The notes: a model not told the origin generated them from the letters alone. A stretch of 64,000 nt of DNA from Glebionis coronaria (GCA_025667525.1 CM046875.1:286458140-286522139); one strand, 5' to 3'. Positions 9,908 to 22,611 are shown, counted from the stretch's first letter. Numbers and translations are program-made.

Positions 9908-12900
9908 TGATGAGCCTGCAATTATACATAGTCTCATCGTCCAAAACAGGCTTAAAATGCATAAATATATCATAAAATACCTTGCAAAACTTTTGTATTT
10001 GTTCATTGTGTATTTTAGGTACATATATCGTGAAAAAGACAAAAGATCACAAAGAAACAAGCAAAAACGAACATGGAAAACGAAGCCGCACAAAGAACCG
10101 AACCCTAATGTGAATTTCCAAAAAAGTCCCTCAAGTTTGAAGAAATTACAAGTTTGATCCTCTAAGTTTGATGATTTTTCATCTTTGGTCCTTGAAGAAT
10201 CAAATGATACAAGAAAGGTCGTTAAACTTTCAAGATGTGACAACTTTGGCCCTTGAAGATTGCAATATTAGATGATAAGCCCTTTGTTCATGCATCAAAA
10301 CATCACACGGACTAAAATTGTAATTGGGCTAAAGATGATACCAAAGGACTAAGCCCTAATTCAGCTGGTATTAAAGTTTGGAAGCTAAATAGCAAAGTTG
10401 CAAAAGTCCATTTACCCAACCAAACCCATAAGCCCATATCATGCCGACCCAACCGGCCCTTTAACCCAAACCCAACCCATTTTAATTAATATAACTGATT
10501 TTCAAATCAGGTTTATATTAGTTAAAATGGGCGGTTAACACCCCCTAAACCCCAAATGTAGATCAAATACTCTGTTCATCCTCACATAAACCCTAATTAC
10601 CATTAGCACCCAAATCATTAAATTGATCTTCCATATTTTCCATATTCATGATTCCACATCCCCTAAACATATCCCCACCCTCAAACACGACCTCACAACA
10701 CCATGTGACCCCCCACACATTGCCCTGTCCCCGTCACTATCCACACATCCCTATGAAGAGACTAGATCCATGATTCACAACAATTGATTACTCCTCACTG
10801 TTTGACTAACGTCTGAGATGCACTCTTCACAAATAGAGTCACATGATACATTCTAGAAAAGATTGACCATTTTCAAACTTATGAAGACCAAGGGCTCATC
10901 TGGAGTTTCTTCCATTAAGGTCTATGATTTTTATTTTGTTTCTAGAACCTTGTGACCCAATATATAAGGGCAAATAGGACTTAGTTTAGTTTTGCTCTAG
11001 ATTTTACAAAAAAATTATAATTCCTTTTTTATTTGAATAAAAAGTTGGTATTTTTCTTTTACTAATATCTGTGTTCCATTTAATTTATGCAAGTGTGTTT
11101 AATAATCAGCTTTGTTTTATAATCCCTTTTTTTTTAAAGTTTTTGAAAAGTTGGTAAAAATTGGCTTGATTCCAAAAATTATTTTTATTTTTATGCAGTT
11201 CTATGGTTGGATCCTTTGTAAGATTGAAGTTTTTTTAAGTTGTTCCTTTTAAATTTCATTGAAAAGTATTTAAGTCTTAAAGAGTTTGTGTAAAGGTTTT
11301 GAAAAGAAAGAAAAAAATCAGTTTCTTTATTTCTTTCTAACACTCACTTTATCAAGATTTTTAATCTTGATACATGAATTGTTTTGTTGTTTTTGTGATT
11401 AACAGGAGGAAGCTTGCACTTTTAGTGCATAAGCTCACACACTCCAAGGTGTGGATGTACAGCTTGGAAGTAAGCTTTCTTGTTTTAATTTTCTGAAAAA
11501 TTTATGTTCATGTGAATTGTGGTTGCCTGCTTCTGTGTGCAAGATTTAGTGTTTGATTTATTTTTATTTGATGATTCATGCATGATCCTGGTTATATTAG
11601 AAGGTTTTGAGTTACTTTATAAATTTGCTTTGTTAAACTTTGGCCATCAGACCATTAAGGGGTGTTTGGGAATGCTAGGTTCAGGGTAAGGATTACCACT
11701 TCTAGGCTTGACTTTACCTGCACACCTTTGTTAGTTGAGGGTAAGTAAATATTGCCAAAAAATCTAGGTTGTTAGTTTTGAGATTTTCTTCTATAGTTTT
11801 GTTAGAAATCTGTCCTTTTTTTATAGTTATGTGAGTATCTGTTCAAGGTTGTTGTATGCCATGAGATTTTGTAGTATTATCTTGTTTGAATGCACCCTGA
11901 TTTGTCTAAGTTGCTAACTTGGTCCAATTGTGCATAAGTTAGAACTAGAAACAACCAGATTGCATCAGATAGATTTGTAAGGTGACATTTGAATTTTCAT
12001 GACTTATGCTTTGAAGTACTGCTAGCCTAGGTGTAAATCTTGGCCTTTCATAAGTTAGTGTTACATTTGGTAGCTTATTTAAGCTTGTGGCTTATATCAA
12101 ATGTCACCAAAAAGCTAGTTGAGGTCTCTGTCTATGAAAGTGTAAAATAGTTCCATCCGATATCTGACAAAAAGCTTTTGGTTTTGTCAGATATCAAACA
12201 TAGGTATTAAGACTCTGCTTATTATCTGTTGTGTTATATGCTGATAATCTGTTTATTTGGCTTATTGGCCATTGCCTTTTGCTTATTGTTCACTCCCCAC
12301 AAGCGAACTGCTTGTGGGGTAGCTTTTTCCAAAATGAAAATAAAAAAATAAAAGCAAAAAAAGGGTCTGGCATGGTTTCAAACACGCGACTCCTCGCTGG
12401 GGGACTTAGCGTGTTATCCATTATACCAGGTCCTTATATCTGTTAAGGGTTTGGAAGTTTGGATACTTAACAACTCTTTCATCCTTTAAGCAAAAATAAA
12501 GCCGTAGCTTAAAGCTTGCTTTTCTAGCTTATTTCTTTACTTTTTTGGTCTTTATTATTTTTCCTTTGTTTTTGCTTAAGTTTAGGACTTTTTGCTGAAA
12601 AAGTTTCGTAATTTCCCCTTTTTTTAGTTATTTTTATGATTATTTTTAATTCTATTTTTATTAAATGCATTAAAAATAGTAAAAAATAAGTTTTAATTTT
12701 CCAAAAAATACTTTTTAGGCTTTGGTTAATATATTTTAGGTTTACATTTGAAAAAAATTTAGTTTTGACTTTTATTAATTATTTTGATTTTTAGGTTTTT
12801 AATTAAACTTTAAAATTGAATAATAATTAATTAAAGCGTTTTCACAAAGTTTTCTTAATTTTTTATTCTTATTTACAATTTCTAGGATTTATTTGTAATT

Positions 12901-13180
12901 TTTCAAAACTTTTTAAATTTAGTAGCATTTTACGTCTCGATTGACGCGTAACGCGTTTTCGTTTTATTTTATTTTTAGCATAATTTGTCTTTCATTTTAT
13001 TTTCTATTCTCTTCCCAAAAACGTAATCAATTCAAAAACGTTTCTAATTGGCTATTAAACACAAATACCTCCTCCGAGAACGAACTCTAATCTTGTCGAT
13101 AAATACGTTTCCTAACGTATTTATTAATACTTACCGCGATTCACGCTTTTTCCTAAAAGTGTGAGTTTTAATCAATATCA
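9908..13180 (+). repeat. 5' LTR of element F
   Basis: Begins TGATGAGCCTGC and ends ATCAATATCA, 3273 bp. A TATATAAG box lies at 10961-10968, plausibly driving element transcription. The U5 side holds a tRNA-like block (12363-12433). Short frames in it are chance. Confidence 0.9.
12363..12433 (-). other. tRNA-like block in 5' LTR of F
   Basis: 71 nt. Read on the minus strand it has a box-A-like segment and, near the 3' end, a box-B-like GTGTTTGAAACC. The copy in the other LTR (21164-21234) is better preserved. Antisense to the LTR. Confidence 0.5.
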
Positions 13181-13182
13181 AA

Positions 13183-13200
13183 TGGCTTCGCTGCCGGGAA
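13183..13200 (+). other. Primer-binding site of F
   Basis: TGGCTTCGCTGCCGGGAA, two bases after the 5' LTR. It resembles the TGGCGCCGTTGCCGGGGA site used by Athila/Tat-type elements, with a few changes. This is the main reason for the lineage assignment. Confidence 0.75.
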
Positions 13201-13939
13201 GGTGTGTTTAGCCATATTATTATCGTGTTTGTGTAGTTACATTTTTGACCTTTCATTACTGGGAAGTGTACAAATTGTAATTACTTGTTTTTATTTTTCT
13301 ATATTATTATCCATATAAATAAATCGTGTTAATAGAACTCTATTAACATCAAATCATTTTCGTTTTTCTTGTGAATAATATATTGTAATACATAGCACAA
13401 TAAATATACAATATCACCGAATACGCGTGAAAACGCACCCCATTTATTGGCGTTCCGGTAATTCTTGGGTGTATCGATCAAAGAAAAAAAGGCAAAATAA
13501 ATAAATACTCTTATTTGGTTTAATCTTGATAAATACAAACTATAAGGTGGGTATAAGGTGGTTGTATTGCACGACCTAAAGAAAAAAGGCTCTTAAGTGC
13601 TTCGCGCCGCCTCTTTTTCTACGCTCGCTTGTGCGTATTTTGAGCATGACGATTAATTAAGGGTTTGCCACATCAAGTATTATTAATCTATTTTTGTTGG
13701 TTATATTACTGAACCCTCGAGACGTTTCCACCAACGTTTCAAAGTCGAAGGTTTTCACTTCACGTGATTACTTCCAATCCTTTGGATTCTCTAATCAAAT
13801 ATCTTTGATTTGAGGAGGTTTTTGTAGATTTATTATCTACATAATACACAAGAATACCAAAAAAATTGAAAAACCAAAAACACAAAAATATTCTTCTACT
13901 TCTCCTTTATTATCATAATTCTTTTTCTAACCCTCTAAA
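13201..13939 (+). other. Untranslated leader of F
   Basis: Between the primer-binding site and the gag-like frame. AT-rich, no recognisable coding sequence, structured RNA or further repeat. Confidence 0.5.
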
Positions 13940-15600
13940 TTGTTTAATTCTCATAACGACGTTCTCGTTGCATTATGTCCGATGATGGGGATATTTTCGT
14001 GTCCATATTGTGAAGGTCCGTCCGATGGTGGTAATTGTTTTAATTGTGAGGTTTTTGGAGGAAGAGAGGATTATATCTATAACTCTCCTCTAAAAGATCA
14101 CGGTGACGGATTTCAATCCTATGACCAAGCTCCACAATCGCCTTTGTCTTATTCGCCGTGTGATTCGTCTTATAATTGTAATGATAATCAAAACGATGAA
14201 ATGAATCAAAACACCTTTTTTGATTATATAGGACGTAATAGTGAAATTATAACGATGATTCAACAACAAATGGTGACTCTACGGGAAACTCACATAGAGC
14301 AAATGGCTTCCATGAAAACCGAGTTGCTAAACGAATTTGATGCCGCTTTTAGATAGCAAGATCGTTTAATTGACCTAAATCAAGAGATGTGGGAAAAATA
14401 TGTAGAAGAAATTAAGGAAGGTCACACTAATGAGCGAAATAAATTTCTTTTGGTGGTTGAGGCCTTTGTGTAAAAATTAGCATCGTCGAGTTCTTCATCG
14501 AGCGATACCAATCCTAATCCTAAAGGAGATGTTCAAATTATTTCGGCTCCTAATACTCGTACGCCTCATATTGACCCCAATCTCTCTAATTTTAGAGTCG
14601 TGTATCCGTCTTCATCTCATGAGAACAAAAAGGAAACGAGGTCGTCAACGAACAAAAATGTTTTTGAAAAGAAACAACAAGAACTCGTAGGCTATGTTCC
14701 ATCAATTTCAATTGTTGAAACACCTTTACCTTTGAAAAGCAGTTTTTCTAATGAAGAGGATTAGAAAATTATCGATGATTTTCCAAATCAATATACACCA
14801 TATTTGGACAAAGAGATTCCTGTAAATAATTTCGAAATAGAAGAATATGATAAGGTTTTTAGGAAAATTGTTGACCCCTCGTTTTTAAAAGATAACCGAA
14901 AATTAATTCTGGAGGGACGTGTTGGTAATTTAGCTAAGTTATTTGAGAACCCGCGTTCGATCCCTTCGAAGGAAAAAGTTGAAACCGAAAAGGCTAAACC
15001 GTCATGTGACGAGCCTTTTATTCCTAATCCCACTTCGTGTGAGATTTTAGATTTATAATGTGAGAAGTCCTCCGATGGCCTTGCTCACATTGATACATTT
15101 TTCAACTCCGATGTCGAAACCACCAAGGCAAAATGTTCAAACGAAGAGCCTTTCATTCATAGTTTCATGCTAGTTGAAACTAGTGATCCGCCTATCAATA
15201 ACGTTATTTCTCGACCACTTTCATGCAAGAATAATGACGTTTTAAATCCGTTTTCGAGTGATGAACATTACGTTGACCCGGATGGGGATATTTTATTTAT
15301 TGACTAACGTTTTGAAAATTATAATCCCCCTCCCACCCATAATTTAAGTGTGAAAGGTTTTAGTGTGCCTAAAGTTATTTTGGAAACACCAAATATTTTC
15401 AATTTAATCAAAGAAAAATTGAGTTTTTATAATGGAGAATTAAAAGATGAAAAAATGAATGATTTTAAAATTAATTTGAAAGTTATCCCAAATTTAACTC
15501 CGTCATCACCTCGTTTGATTGAACTTACTACAAACTCGTCTACTCCTTTTGACGATGTTTTGTGTGGAGTTAGTGTGGGGGGGGGGGGCGCCATTTGTTT
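13940..15600 (+). pseudogene. Gag-like ORF of element F, decayed
   Basis: The first open stretch (13940-14356, 138 codons) carries CPYCEGPSDGGNCFNC, a C-x2-C-x8-C-x2-C pattern that could bind zinc. An acidic tyrosine/proline/serine-rich segment and a short helical, coiled-coil-like end (MIQQQMVTLRETHIEQMASM) follow. The frame continues after a stop at 14354 with further stops near 14472, 14764 and 15057, through segments such as DKEIPVNNFEIEEYDKVF, and ends at a poly-G run near 15577. I do not recognise a capsid core (retrotransposon gag domain), protease or polymerase. It is best read as the decayed family-specific ORF of a non-autonomous Athila/Tat relative. Its function is unknown. Confidence 0.6.
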
Positions 15601-17431
15601 CCTCACATTTCTCCACTGAGGACGAGATTTTTGACCCTAGTATCACGTTTAAGAGAAAATCTCGGTCTTCCACCAAAGTAGTCAACGGAAGATTCTTCTA
15701 CATTCATGGTACGAGTTTATCCTCGAGTAACTTAATGCGTTTGCCTACCCTTTGTCCCACCCTTCTCTTCTTATGCTATTTTCTTGTGTTCCATTAGGGC
15801 GATGCTCAAAGCCGTGTTGTTTCGTTTATCATCTGAAAACAAAGACATGATCTTTGACCCCGGTATAAGGACTATGTATTTAATATCGGTTGTTCTGGGC
15901 TTTGTGCTATTCATGTAAGACCCACTTGACCATTACCATGATAATCCCCAAATGATATAATTTATGGGGATTCAAGTCAAGCTTTGACTCGGTTATAAAA
16001 AACAAGGTGCCTTGTGGGGAATTCTCATGCTTATCCTTGTAAATATTTTTGTTTTCTAATTAGTTTATTGTGAGGAGATTTGTGCCCTTCCAACCTTTGT
16101 TCCGTGGTTGTTTGTGAATTGTGATTAACTAGGATCATCGTCATGATTGAAGCCTCTCGTGTTCGTTTTAGTCGAGCTTCTATCGTTTTCTTTGAAGATT
16201 TCCGATATCTGATGATATATCCTTTTGTGTTCTAACAGTTATCTTTTCGCACACTTCTTAAGATTAACTGTTATACCATTTCCATGCTAGATTAAGCATT
16301 CGAGTTTTCGTCTCTAGTATGGGGGTGTTCCACCCTAGACTCGAAACATTGAGGACAATGTTTAACTTTAGTATGAGGAGGAGGGGGGGGGGGGGGGTGA
16401 ATAGATACTTGACCTTGCTTAACCTTCACGCTCTACAACTTTCATCTTTTTGTTATCGTTTTGTTGCAAATAAGGCTAAAAATGGCCAAATTTTAATTTT
16501 TTTCTCGTTTTTTTATAAGTGTTTAAGACACGAATGTAGGTTTTCTGATGGTGAGAATAAGAGTAATTTTTGACTCGACCGTGCTTGTTGAGCACTTAGA
16601 TTCGATTCCTTAACTATATTAAGCAAAAGTATCTTGATTGAGGACGAGAAATGATAGCGTATATTATAAGTTACTATCCTAAACGTAGAGTACGCATATT
16701 CTTTCAAAAACTCATGTGTTATAATTATTTGCTTATTCTCCCCTCGCATGTATATATTTAATTGTTAATAAATATTGACTTAGCTGTTTAGTCTCTATTG
16801 TTGGTTTCTAACTGATTGTAATATCTTCCATGTAATTAAATTGGGAAAACATTTAAGAATTGCCAGCGTCACGGTTTTGAAGTATTGGCACCTGAATAAT
16901 CAAAAGCTTCCCCCAATAATAAATTTTAGTGCATACTCACCTAAATCAAGCAAAAATATGAAGCTCACAAGGCCAACAAATCTATGCAAAGTTGAAAGTG
17001 AAGCCTTAAAATCTTGAAGCTTTAAAGATCCAAAATTCGCTTCCGCGTGAGGATATACATCAAGTCAAAATAAATACCTCATGGCGAGGTTCAATAAAAG
17101 ACAAGGGTAAGACCAAAGTCATAATAAAAGCTCCATGGCGGAGTTAAGTAAAAGATGGAGGTAAACCATGATAATTAAAGCCACCGATGATGAGGTGGGT
17201 AATACAATTCATGGTAATAAGTCTCATGTTCAAAAACGTTATAAAACTATGTTTATCGAATCTTACTTGTTAACTTAATTTATTGACATCGTTGTCTATT
17301 AGGAAATATTAATAATTCGATGATTTTGGTTACACCATTTCGTCTCTATTTTTGGACCTTAATCTCTTTCATTGCATAAGTAAAAAATGTATATTCATGA
17401 TCATTGAAGACAAAATAATAAGAGATACCAA
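15601..17431 (+). other. Non-coding interior of F
   Basis: Remnant short frames, then non-coding sequence. A 15-G run lies at 16383-16397. The stretch after 17000 repeats phrases such as CATGGCG(A)GG and looks like untranslated 3' sequence. No gene recognised. Confidence 0.5.
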
Positions 17432-17440
17432 TTAGGAATA

Positions 17441-18358
17441 GGGTTAAGTCCATATATTGGTAATATACTATCCATGGTTTACACATCTAGGTAATATACT
17501 ATTTTTATTACTAATATCGCTATAAAAACTGGCTAAACTTTTCTAATATAGGTAATGTAACCGGTTATGACAGGTTAGAACACGGAATTTGGAACAAAAC
17601 AATTATTGCCTCGATAAATTGAAAATAAATATACTCCTAAACAAATTCTTAGCTTGTAAATTGGTTGCTAATGTCTGATATAAATATCTAATACGCATGT
17701 GCTTGTCAAATAACACTCAATAATCGAATCTTATGATTCTAAAGCAACACGATCAAGTTATCAACATTATGTATTTGGAATATATAAAAGTTTTTATATA
17801 TAAAGGCATTATAATTCAAATTTTATGGGATATTAAAGAGTATCTTTTAATTATTTATGTTTTTCTACGGCAGGAAAATTATGACCATGGGGCTCCATTG
17901 GAGTTCAAAAATGAAATTATAACATTATCACAAATCGAGCATCTAAATCTGGTCAGATTTTATGGTTACATCGATCATGCTGGTGAGTGTATTATCATGC
18001 TAAAATATGTTACTAACGGAACCCTTCACGAACATTTAGATGGTAAATGCAGCTACACGAATCTCGGTTATTGGTTTCATATCCGAGTATAGATTCTTGT
18101 TTTTCAACGTTTTTTTGAAAAAAAAAATCGTTTGTTCCGGATGAAAAAGATGAAGCGTTTGTTCCAGATGAAAAGATGAAGGATATGAAAAAATGAAGCG
18201 TTTGTTCCTAATTTTGAGTTGTAACCTGTCCTAACCGGTCACATTACCTATATTGGAAAAGTTTAGCCGGTTTCTATAGCGATATTAGTAATAAAAATAG
18301 TACATTACCTAGATGTGTAAATGATGGATAATATATTACCAATATATGGACTTAACCC
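17441..18358. mobile_element. Pack-MULE copy 1 (Mutator-like, captured kinase fragment)
   Basis: 918-bp element with long terminal inverted repeats of roughly 150 bp: left end GGGTTAAGTCCATATATTGG, right end CCAATATATGGACTTAACCC, exact reverse complements over 20 bases. It is flanked by a perfect 9-bp duplication TTAGGAATA (17432-17440 and 18359-18367), the size typical of Mutator transposases. It has no transposase. The interior carries a fragment of a host receptor-like-kinase gene. A second copy lies at 32564-33481 with its own perfect 9-bp duplication. Confidence 0.92.
17874..18092 (+). pseudogene. Captured receptor-like cytoplasmic kinase fragment (CRCK-like)
   Basis: The open frame reads LEFKNEIITLSQIEHLNLVR, then FYGYIDHAGECIIMLKYVTNGTLHEHLDG. 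This is the alpha-C helix to hinge part of a plant protein-kinase N-lobe: the E of FKNEI is the helix glutamate, and LKYVTNGTLHEHL is the hinge region. It resembles calmodulin-binding receptor-like cytoplasmic kinases. It lacks the glycine loop, catalytic lysine, HRD and DFG motifs, so it cannot be a kinase. The preceding TTTTTCTACGGCAG looks like an intron 3' end, suggesting genomic DNA rather than cDNA was captured. The frame stops at 18090-18092. Confidence 0.75.
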
Positions 18359-18685
18359 TTAGGAATAAGAGAGTCTAAGTACGTGATGAGAGCATATGAG
18401 TAGTGTTAGCATTACTAACTTATAATGACAATGATCTCGTTACACGCTTAGCATGGAATTCGGTGAAAATCAAGGACGAAGAACTTATCTCTATGAGGCA
18501 TTTACGTGTTCTTATTCTTTGACCCTAAAAGTCACGTTCTCGTGATGAAAATCATACATTATGTCTAACGCACATAGTTGTAGCTTAGTAAGTTTAAATT
18601 TCAATAAATGTCGTATAAAAATGAATTTTGGAAATGCTACAATACTTTATTCTAGCATTACGTGAGGGCACGTCAATGGTTTAAT

Positions 18686-18694
18686 ATGGGGGAG
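18686..18694 (+). other. Polypurine tract of F
   Basis: ATGGGGGAG lies directly before the TGATGAG start of the 3' LTR, the usual plus-strand priming site. Confidence 0.75.
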
Positions 18695-21600
18695 TGATGA
18701 GACTGCAATTACACATAGTCTCATCGTCCAAAATGGGCTTAAAATACATAAATATATCATAAAATACCTTACAAAACCTTTCTATTTATTCATTGTGTAT
18801 TTTAGGTACGGATATCATGAAAAAGACAAAAGATCACAAAGAAACAAGCAAAAACGAAGACGGGAAATGAAGCCGCACAAAGAACCAGACCCGAATGGTG
18901 AATTTCCAAAAAAGTCCCTCAAGTTTGAATAAATTACAAGTTTGGTCCTCCAAGTTTGATGATTTGTCAACTTTAGTCCTCAAAGAAACAAGTTATACAA
19001 GAAAGTTACTTAAACTTTCAATGTGACAACTTTGGACCTTGAAGATTACAATATTACAAGATAATCCCTTCGTTCATGCATCAAAACATCACAAGAACTA
19101 AAATTGTAATTGGGCTAAAGATGATATTAGTGGACTAAGCCCTAATTCAGCTGGTATTAAAGTTTGGAAGCCAAATAGCAAAGTAACAAAAGTGAGGGGG
19201 TGAAATCTGCCATGTTCCTAACCCATTTACCCAACCAAACCCGTAAGCCCATACCATACCCACCCAACCGGCCCTTTAACCCAAACCCAACCCATTTTAA
19301 TTAATATAACTGATTTTCAAATCATTTATTAATTAAAATGGGCGGTTAACACCCGTAATCTCCAAAATGTAGATCAAATACTCTATTCATCCTCACATTA
19401 ACCCTAATTACCATTAGCACCTAAATCATTAAATTAATCTTCCATTTTTTTCAGATTGATGATTCTACATCCCCTAAACATATCCCCACCCTCAAACACG
19501 ACCCCACAACACCCATGTGACCCCCCAAACATTGCCCTGCCCCGTCACTATCCACACATCCCTATGAGGAGACCAGATCCACGATTTACAACAATTCCTT
19601 ACTCCCCACTATTAGATTAACGTATGAGATGCACTCATCACAGCTGGAGTCACATGATACATTCTGGCAAAGATTTTACCATTTTCAAACTTATGAAGAC
19701 CAAGGGTACATCTGGAATTTCTTCCATTAGGGTTTAGGATTTTTTATTTTGTTTCTAGAACCTTGTGACCCAATATATAAGGGAAAATAGGACTTAGTTA
19801 AGTTTTGTTCTAGATTTTACAAAAAAAATTGTAAGTCCTTTTTTATTTTAATAAAAACTTAATTGGTATTTTTTTTAGTAAAATCTGTGTTCCATATCAT
19901 TTATGCAAGTGTGTTCGATATCAGCTTTGTTTTGTAATCCCTTTTTCAAACTTTTTGAAAAGTTGGTAAAAATTGGCATGATTCGAAAAATATTTTTATT
20001 TTTATGCAGTTCTGTGGTTGAATGCTTTGTAAGATTGAAGTTGTTTAAAGTTGTTCCTTTTAAGTTTCACTGAAAAGTTTTCATGTCTTAAAGAGTTTGT
20101 GTAAAGGTTTTGAAGATAAACAAAAAAATATGTTTGTTTATTTCTTGTTAACACTCATTGTATCAAGTTTTTGATCTTGATACTTGAATTGTTTTGTTTT
20201 TTTGTGATTAACAGGAGGAAGCTTGCACTTTCATTGCATAAGCTCACACACTCCAAGGTGTGGATGTACAGCTTGGAAGTAAGCTTTCTTGTTTTAATTT
20301 TCTGAAAAATTTATGTTCATGTGAATTGTGGTTGCCTGCTTCTGTGTGCAAGATTTAGTGTTTGATTTATATTTATTTGATGATTCATGCATGTTCATGG
20401 TTATATTAGAAGGTTTTACGTTAGCTTATAAATTATGCTTTGTTAAAATTTGGCCATCAGACCATTAAGGGGTGTTTGGGAATGCTAGGTTCAGGGTAGG
20501 GATTATCACTTCTGGGCTTGACTTTACCTGCACACCTTTCTTAGTTGAGGGTAAGTAATTATTTCCAAAAAATATAGGTTGTTAGTTTTGAGATTTTGTT
20601 TTGCAGTTTTGTTAGAAATCTGTCCTTATTTTAGCGATGTGAGTATCTATTTAAGGTTGTTGTATGCCATGATACTTTGTTGTATTATCTTGTTTGAATG
20701 CATCTTGATTTATCTAAGTTGCTAACTTGGTCCAGTTGTGCATTAGTTAGAACTAGAAACAATCAGATTGCATCAAATAAATTTGTAGGATGAGATATGA
20801 ATTTTTATGACTTGTGATTTGGAGTACTGCTAGCCTAGGCGTAAATCTTGGATTTTCATAAGTTAGTGTTACATTTGGTAGTTTATTTAAGCTTGTGGCT
20901 TATATCAAAAGTCACCAAAAAGCTAGTTGAGATCTTCGTCTGAGAAAGTGTAAAATAGTTCCATCCAATATCTGACAAAAAGCCTTTGGCTTTGTCAGAT
21001 ATTGGACATAGGTATTAAGACTCTGCTTATTATTTGTTGTGTTATGTGCTGATAATTTGTTTCTTTGGGCTTATTGGCCATTGTTTTTGCTCGTTGTTCA
21101 CTCCCCACAATCCAACTGCTTGTGGGGTAGCTTTTGCCCAAAAAGAAAAAAAAAGTTAAAAAAGGGTCTGGCATGGTTTCGAACACGCGACCCCTCGCTG
21201 GGGGACTTAGCGTGGTATCCATTGTACCAGGCCCTTATATCTGTTAAGGGTTTGGAACTTTGCATACTTAACAACTCTTTCATCCTTTAAGAAAAATAAA
21301 GCCGTAGCTTAAAGATTGATTTTCCAGATTATTTTTTACTTTTATGGTCTTTATTAGTTTTCCTTTGTTTCTACTTAAGTTTAGGACGTTTATAAAAAAG
21401 TTTTGTAATTCCCCCCTTTTTCAATTATTTTTTATGATTATTTTTAATTCTGTTTTTATTAAATGCATTAAAAATAGTAAAAATAAGTTTAATTTTCCAA
21501 AAAATACTTTTTAAGCTTAGGTTAATATATTCTAGGTTTACATTTGAAAAAAATTTGGTTTTGAATTCTTATTAATTATTTTGATTTTTAAGTTTTTAAT

Positions 21601-21974
21601 TTAACTTTAGAATTGAATAATAATTAATTAAAGCGTTTTCACAAAGTTTTGTTTATTTTTAATTCTTAGTTACAATTTTTAGGATTTATTTGTAATTTTT
21701 CAAAAAATTTAAATTTAGTCGTATTTTACGTCTCGATTCGCGCGTAACGCGTTTTCTTTTTATTTTATTTTTAGCGTAATATGTCTTTCATTTTGTTTTC
21801 TTTTCTCTTTCCAAAAACATAATTAATTCAAAAACGTTTAGAATTGGCTATTAAACACAAATACCTCCTCCGATAACGAACTTTAATCTTGTCGATAAAT
21901 ATGTTTCCTAACGTATTTATTAATACTTACCGCGATTCACGCTTTTTCATAAAAGTGAGTTTTACTCAATATCA
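18695..21974 (+). repeat. 3' LTR of element F
   Basis: 3280 bp, TGATGAGACTGC...CTCAATATCA, colinear with the 5' LTR. TATATAAG lies at 19774-19781. A few short indels separate it from the 5' copy, for example about 30 extra bases near 19195. Confidence 0.9.
21164..21234 (-). other. tRNA-like block in 3' LTR of F
   Basis: On the minus strand the two ends, GGGCCTG and CAGACCC, pair in six of seven positions like an acceptor stem. GGTACAATGGATACC can form a D-arm, and GCGTGTTCGAAACCATGC resembles a T-arm with box B but has one extra loop base. The anticodon arm is imperfect. I read it as a tRNA-derived relic with a possible Pol III promoter, not a working tRNA. Confidence 0.5.
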
Positions 21975-21979
21975 AATAC

Positions 21980-22020
21980 CTCTTTGTGTTCTTTGTTGGT
22001 ATAAAGGAAAGAGGAGGGTG
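21980..22020 (-). repeat. Sliver of element H between F and A
   Basis: 41 bp between the two target duplications (AATAC and AATAG). By the duplication logic it belongs to the LTR of H and joins 9907 on the left and 27313 on the right. Confidence 0.6.
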
Positions 22021-22025
22021 AATAG

Positions 22026-22597
22026 TATTGGGAATAAAATTAGTTAAGTCACTAGAACGCTGATAAGAGGAAATTGGACGCTGACAAGAGGAAACGAAGC
22101 GCTGACAGATCAAGCATTGACAAGAGATATGCAAGCGCTGACAAGAAGAATCTTAACATAAAGGCAAGGACTAAATTTGCCAATGATGAATTCTTCAAGC
22201 TGGTGGACAAAATATGAAGATAAGAATTCAGAATATATTCTTAATGTTTAAAAAGATTTAGTCAATAAGTTATTTTTCTATGTTTATCTTGTGTCTCTTC
22301 CTAAAATAGTTTATCTTAACTTTTTGTACAAGGCTCCTTAACCTATAAAAGGAGGCCTTAGGGTTAGACATAACATACACCTCTTCCACATATTTCACAA
22401 ACACTTTCATTGTAATCATTCATGGATATTATTAATCAAAGTGAAAGTTTGGAATTCATATATTGTTTGTTTGTTCTTTATTCTAAGTATTAGTTTCCGC
22501 ATATACTTAGAGTGTTGAATAAACAAAGTTTCTCTACGTATTACTCTTGATTTATCTCGATAATACAAAGCTAATCGATCTAAGTTTGGGATCAACA
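22026..22597 (+). repeat. 5' LTR of element A
   Basis: 572 bp ending GGGATCAACA. TATAAAAG at 22344-22351 is the probable promoter. Five variants of ARCGCTGACAAGA lie within 22056-22148. Confidence 0.9.
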
Positions 22598-22599
22598 AG

Positions 22600-22611
22600 T
22601 GGTATCAGAGC
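22600..22611 (+). other. Primer-binding site of A
   Basis: TGGTATCAGAGC, complementary to the 3' end of initiator tRNA-Met, as in many plant copia elements. Two bases separate it from the LTR. Confidence 0.85.

Larger units (their letters stand above)
9908..21974 (+). mobile_element. Element F: non-autonomous Athila/Tat-like LTR retrotransposon
   Basis: Complete 12.07-kb element: LTRs at 9908-13180 and 18695-21974, a near-canonical primer-binding site after the 5' LTR, a polypurine tract before the 3' LTR, and a perfect 5-bp target duplication AATAC (9903-9907 and 21975-21979). The first 125 bp of the two LTRs differ by roughly 8-9 percent by eye, so insertion is old. The interior holds only a decayed gag-like frame and no protease, RT, RNase H or integrase, so movement would need enzymes from a relative. 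It inserted into the 3' LTR of H and later received Pack-MULE copy 1. Confidence 0.9.

Noticed and set aside
9857..10243. 128-codon minus-strand frame spanning the H/F boundary
   Set aside because: It crosses the target site of F, so it cannot be an ancestral gene; no recognisable domain.
17874..18092. A real kinase gene exon
   Set aside because: Lies between Mutator inverted repeats, lacks all catalytic motifs and recurs in a second element copy.
21164..21234. Functional tRNA gene
   Set aside because: The acceptor stem and box B are plausible, but the T-loop has an extra base, the anticodon arm is imperfect, and copies sit inside retrotransposon LTRs.
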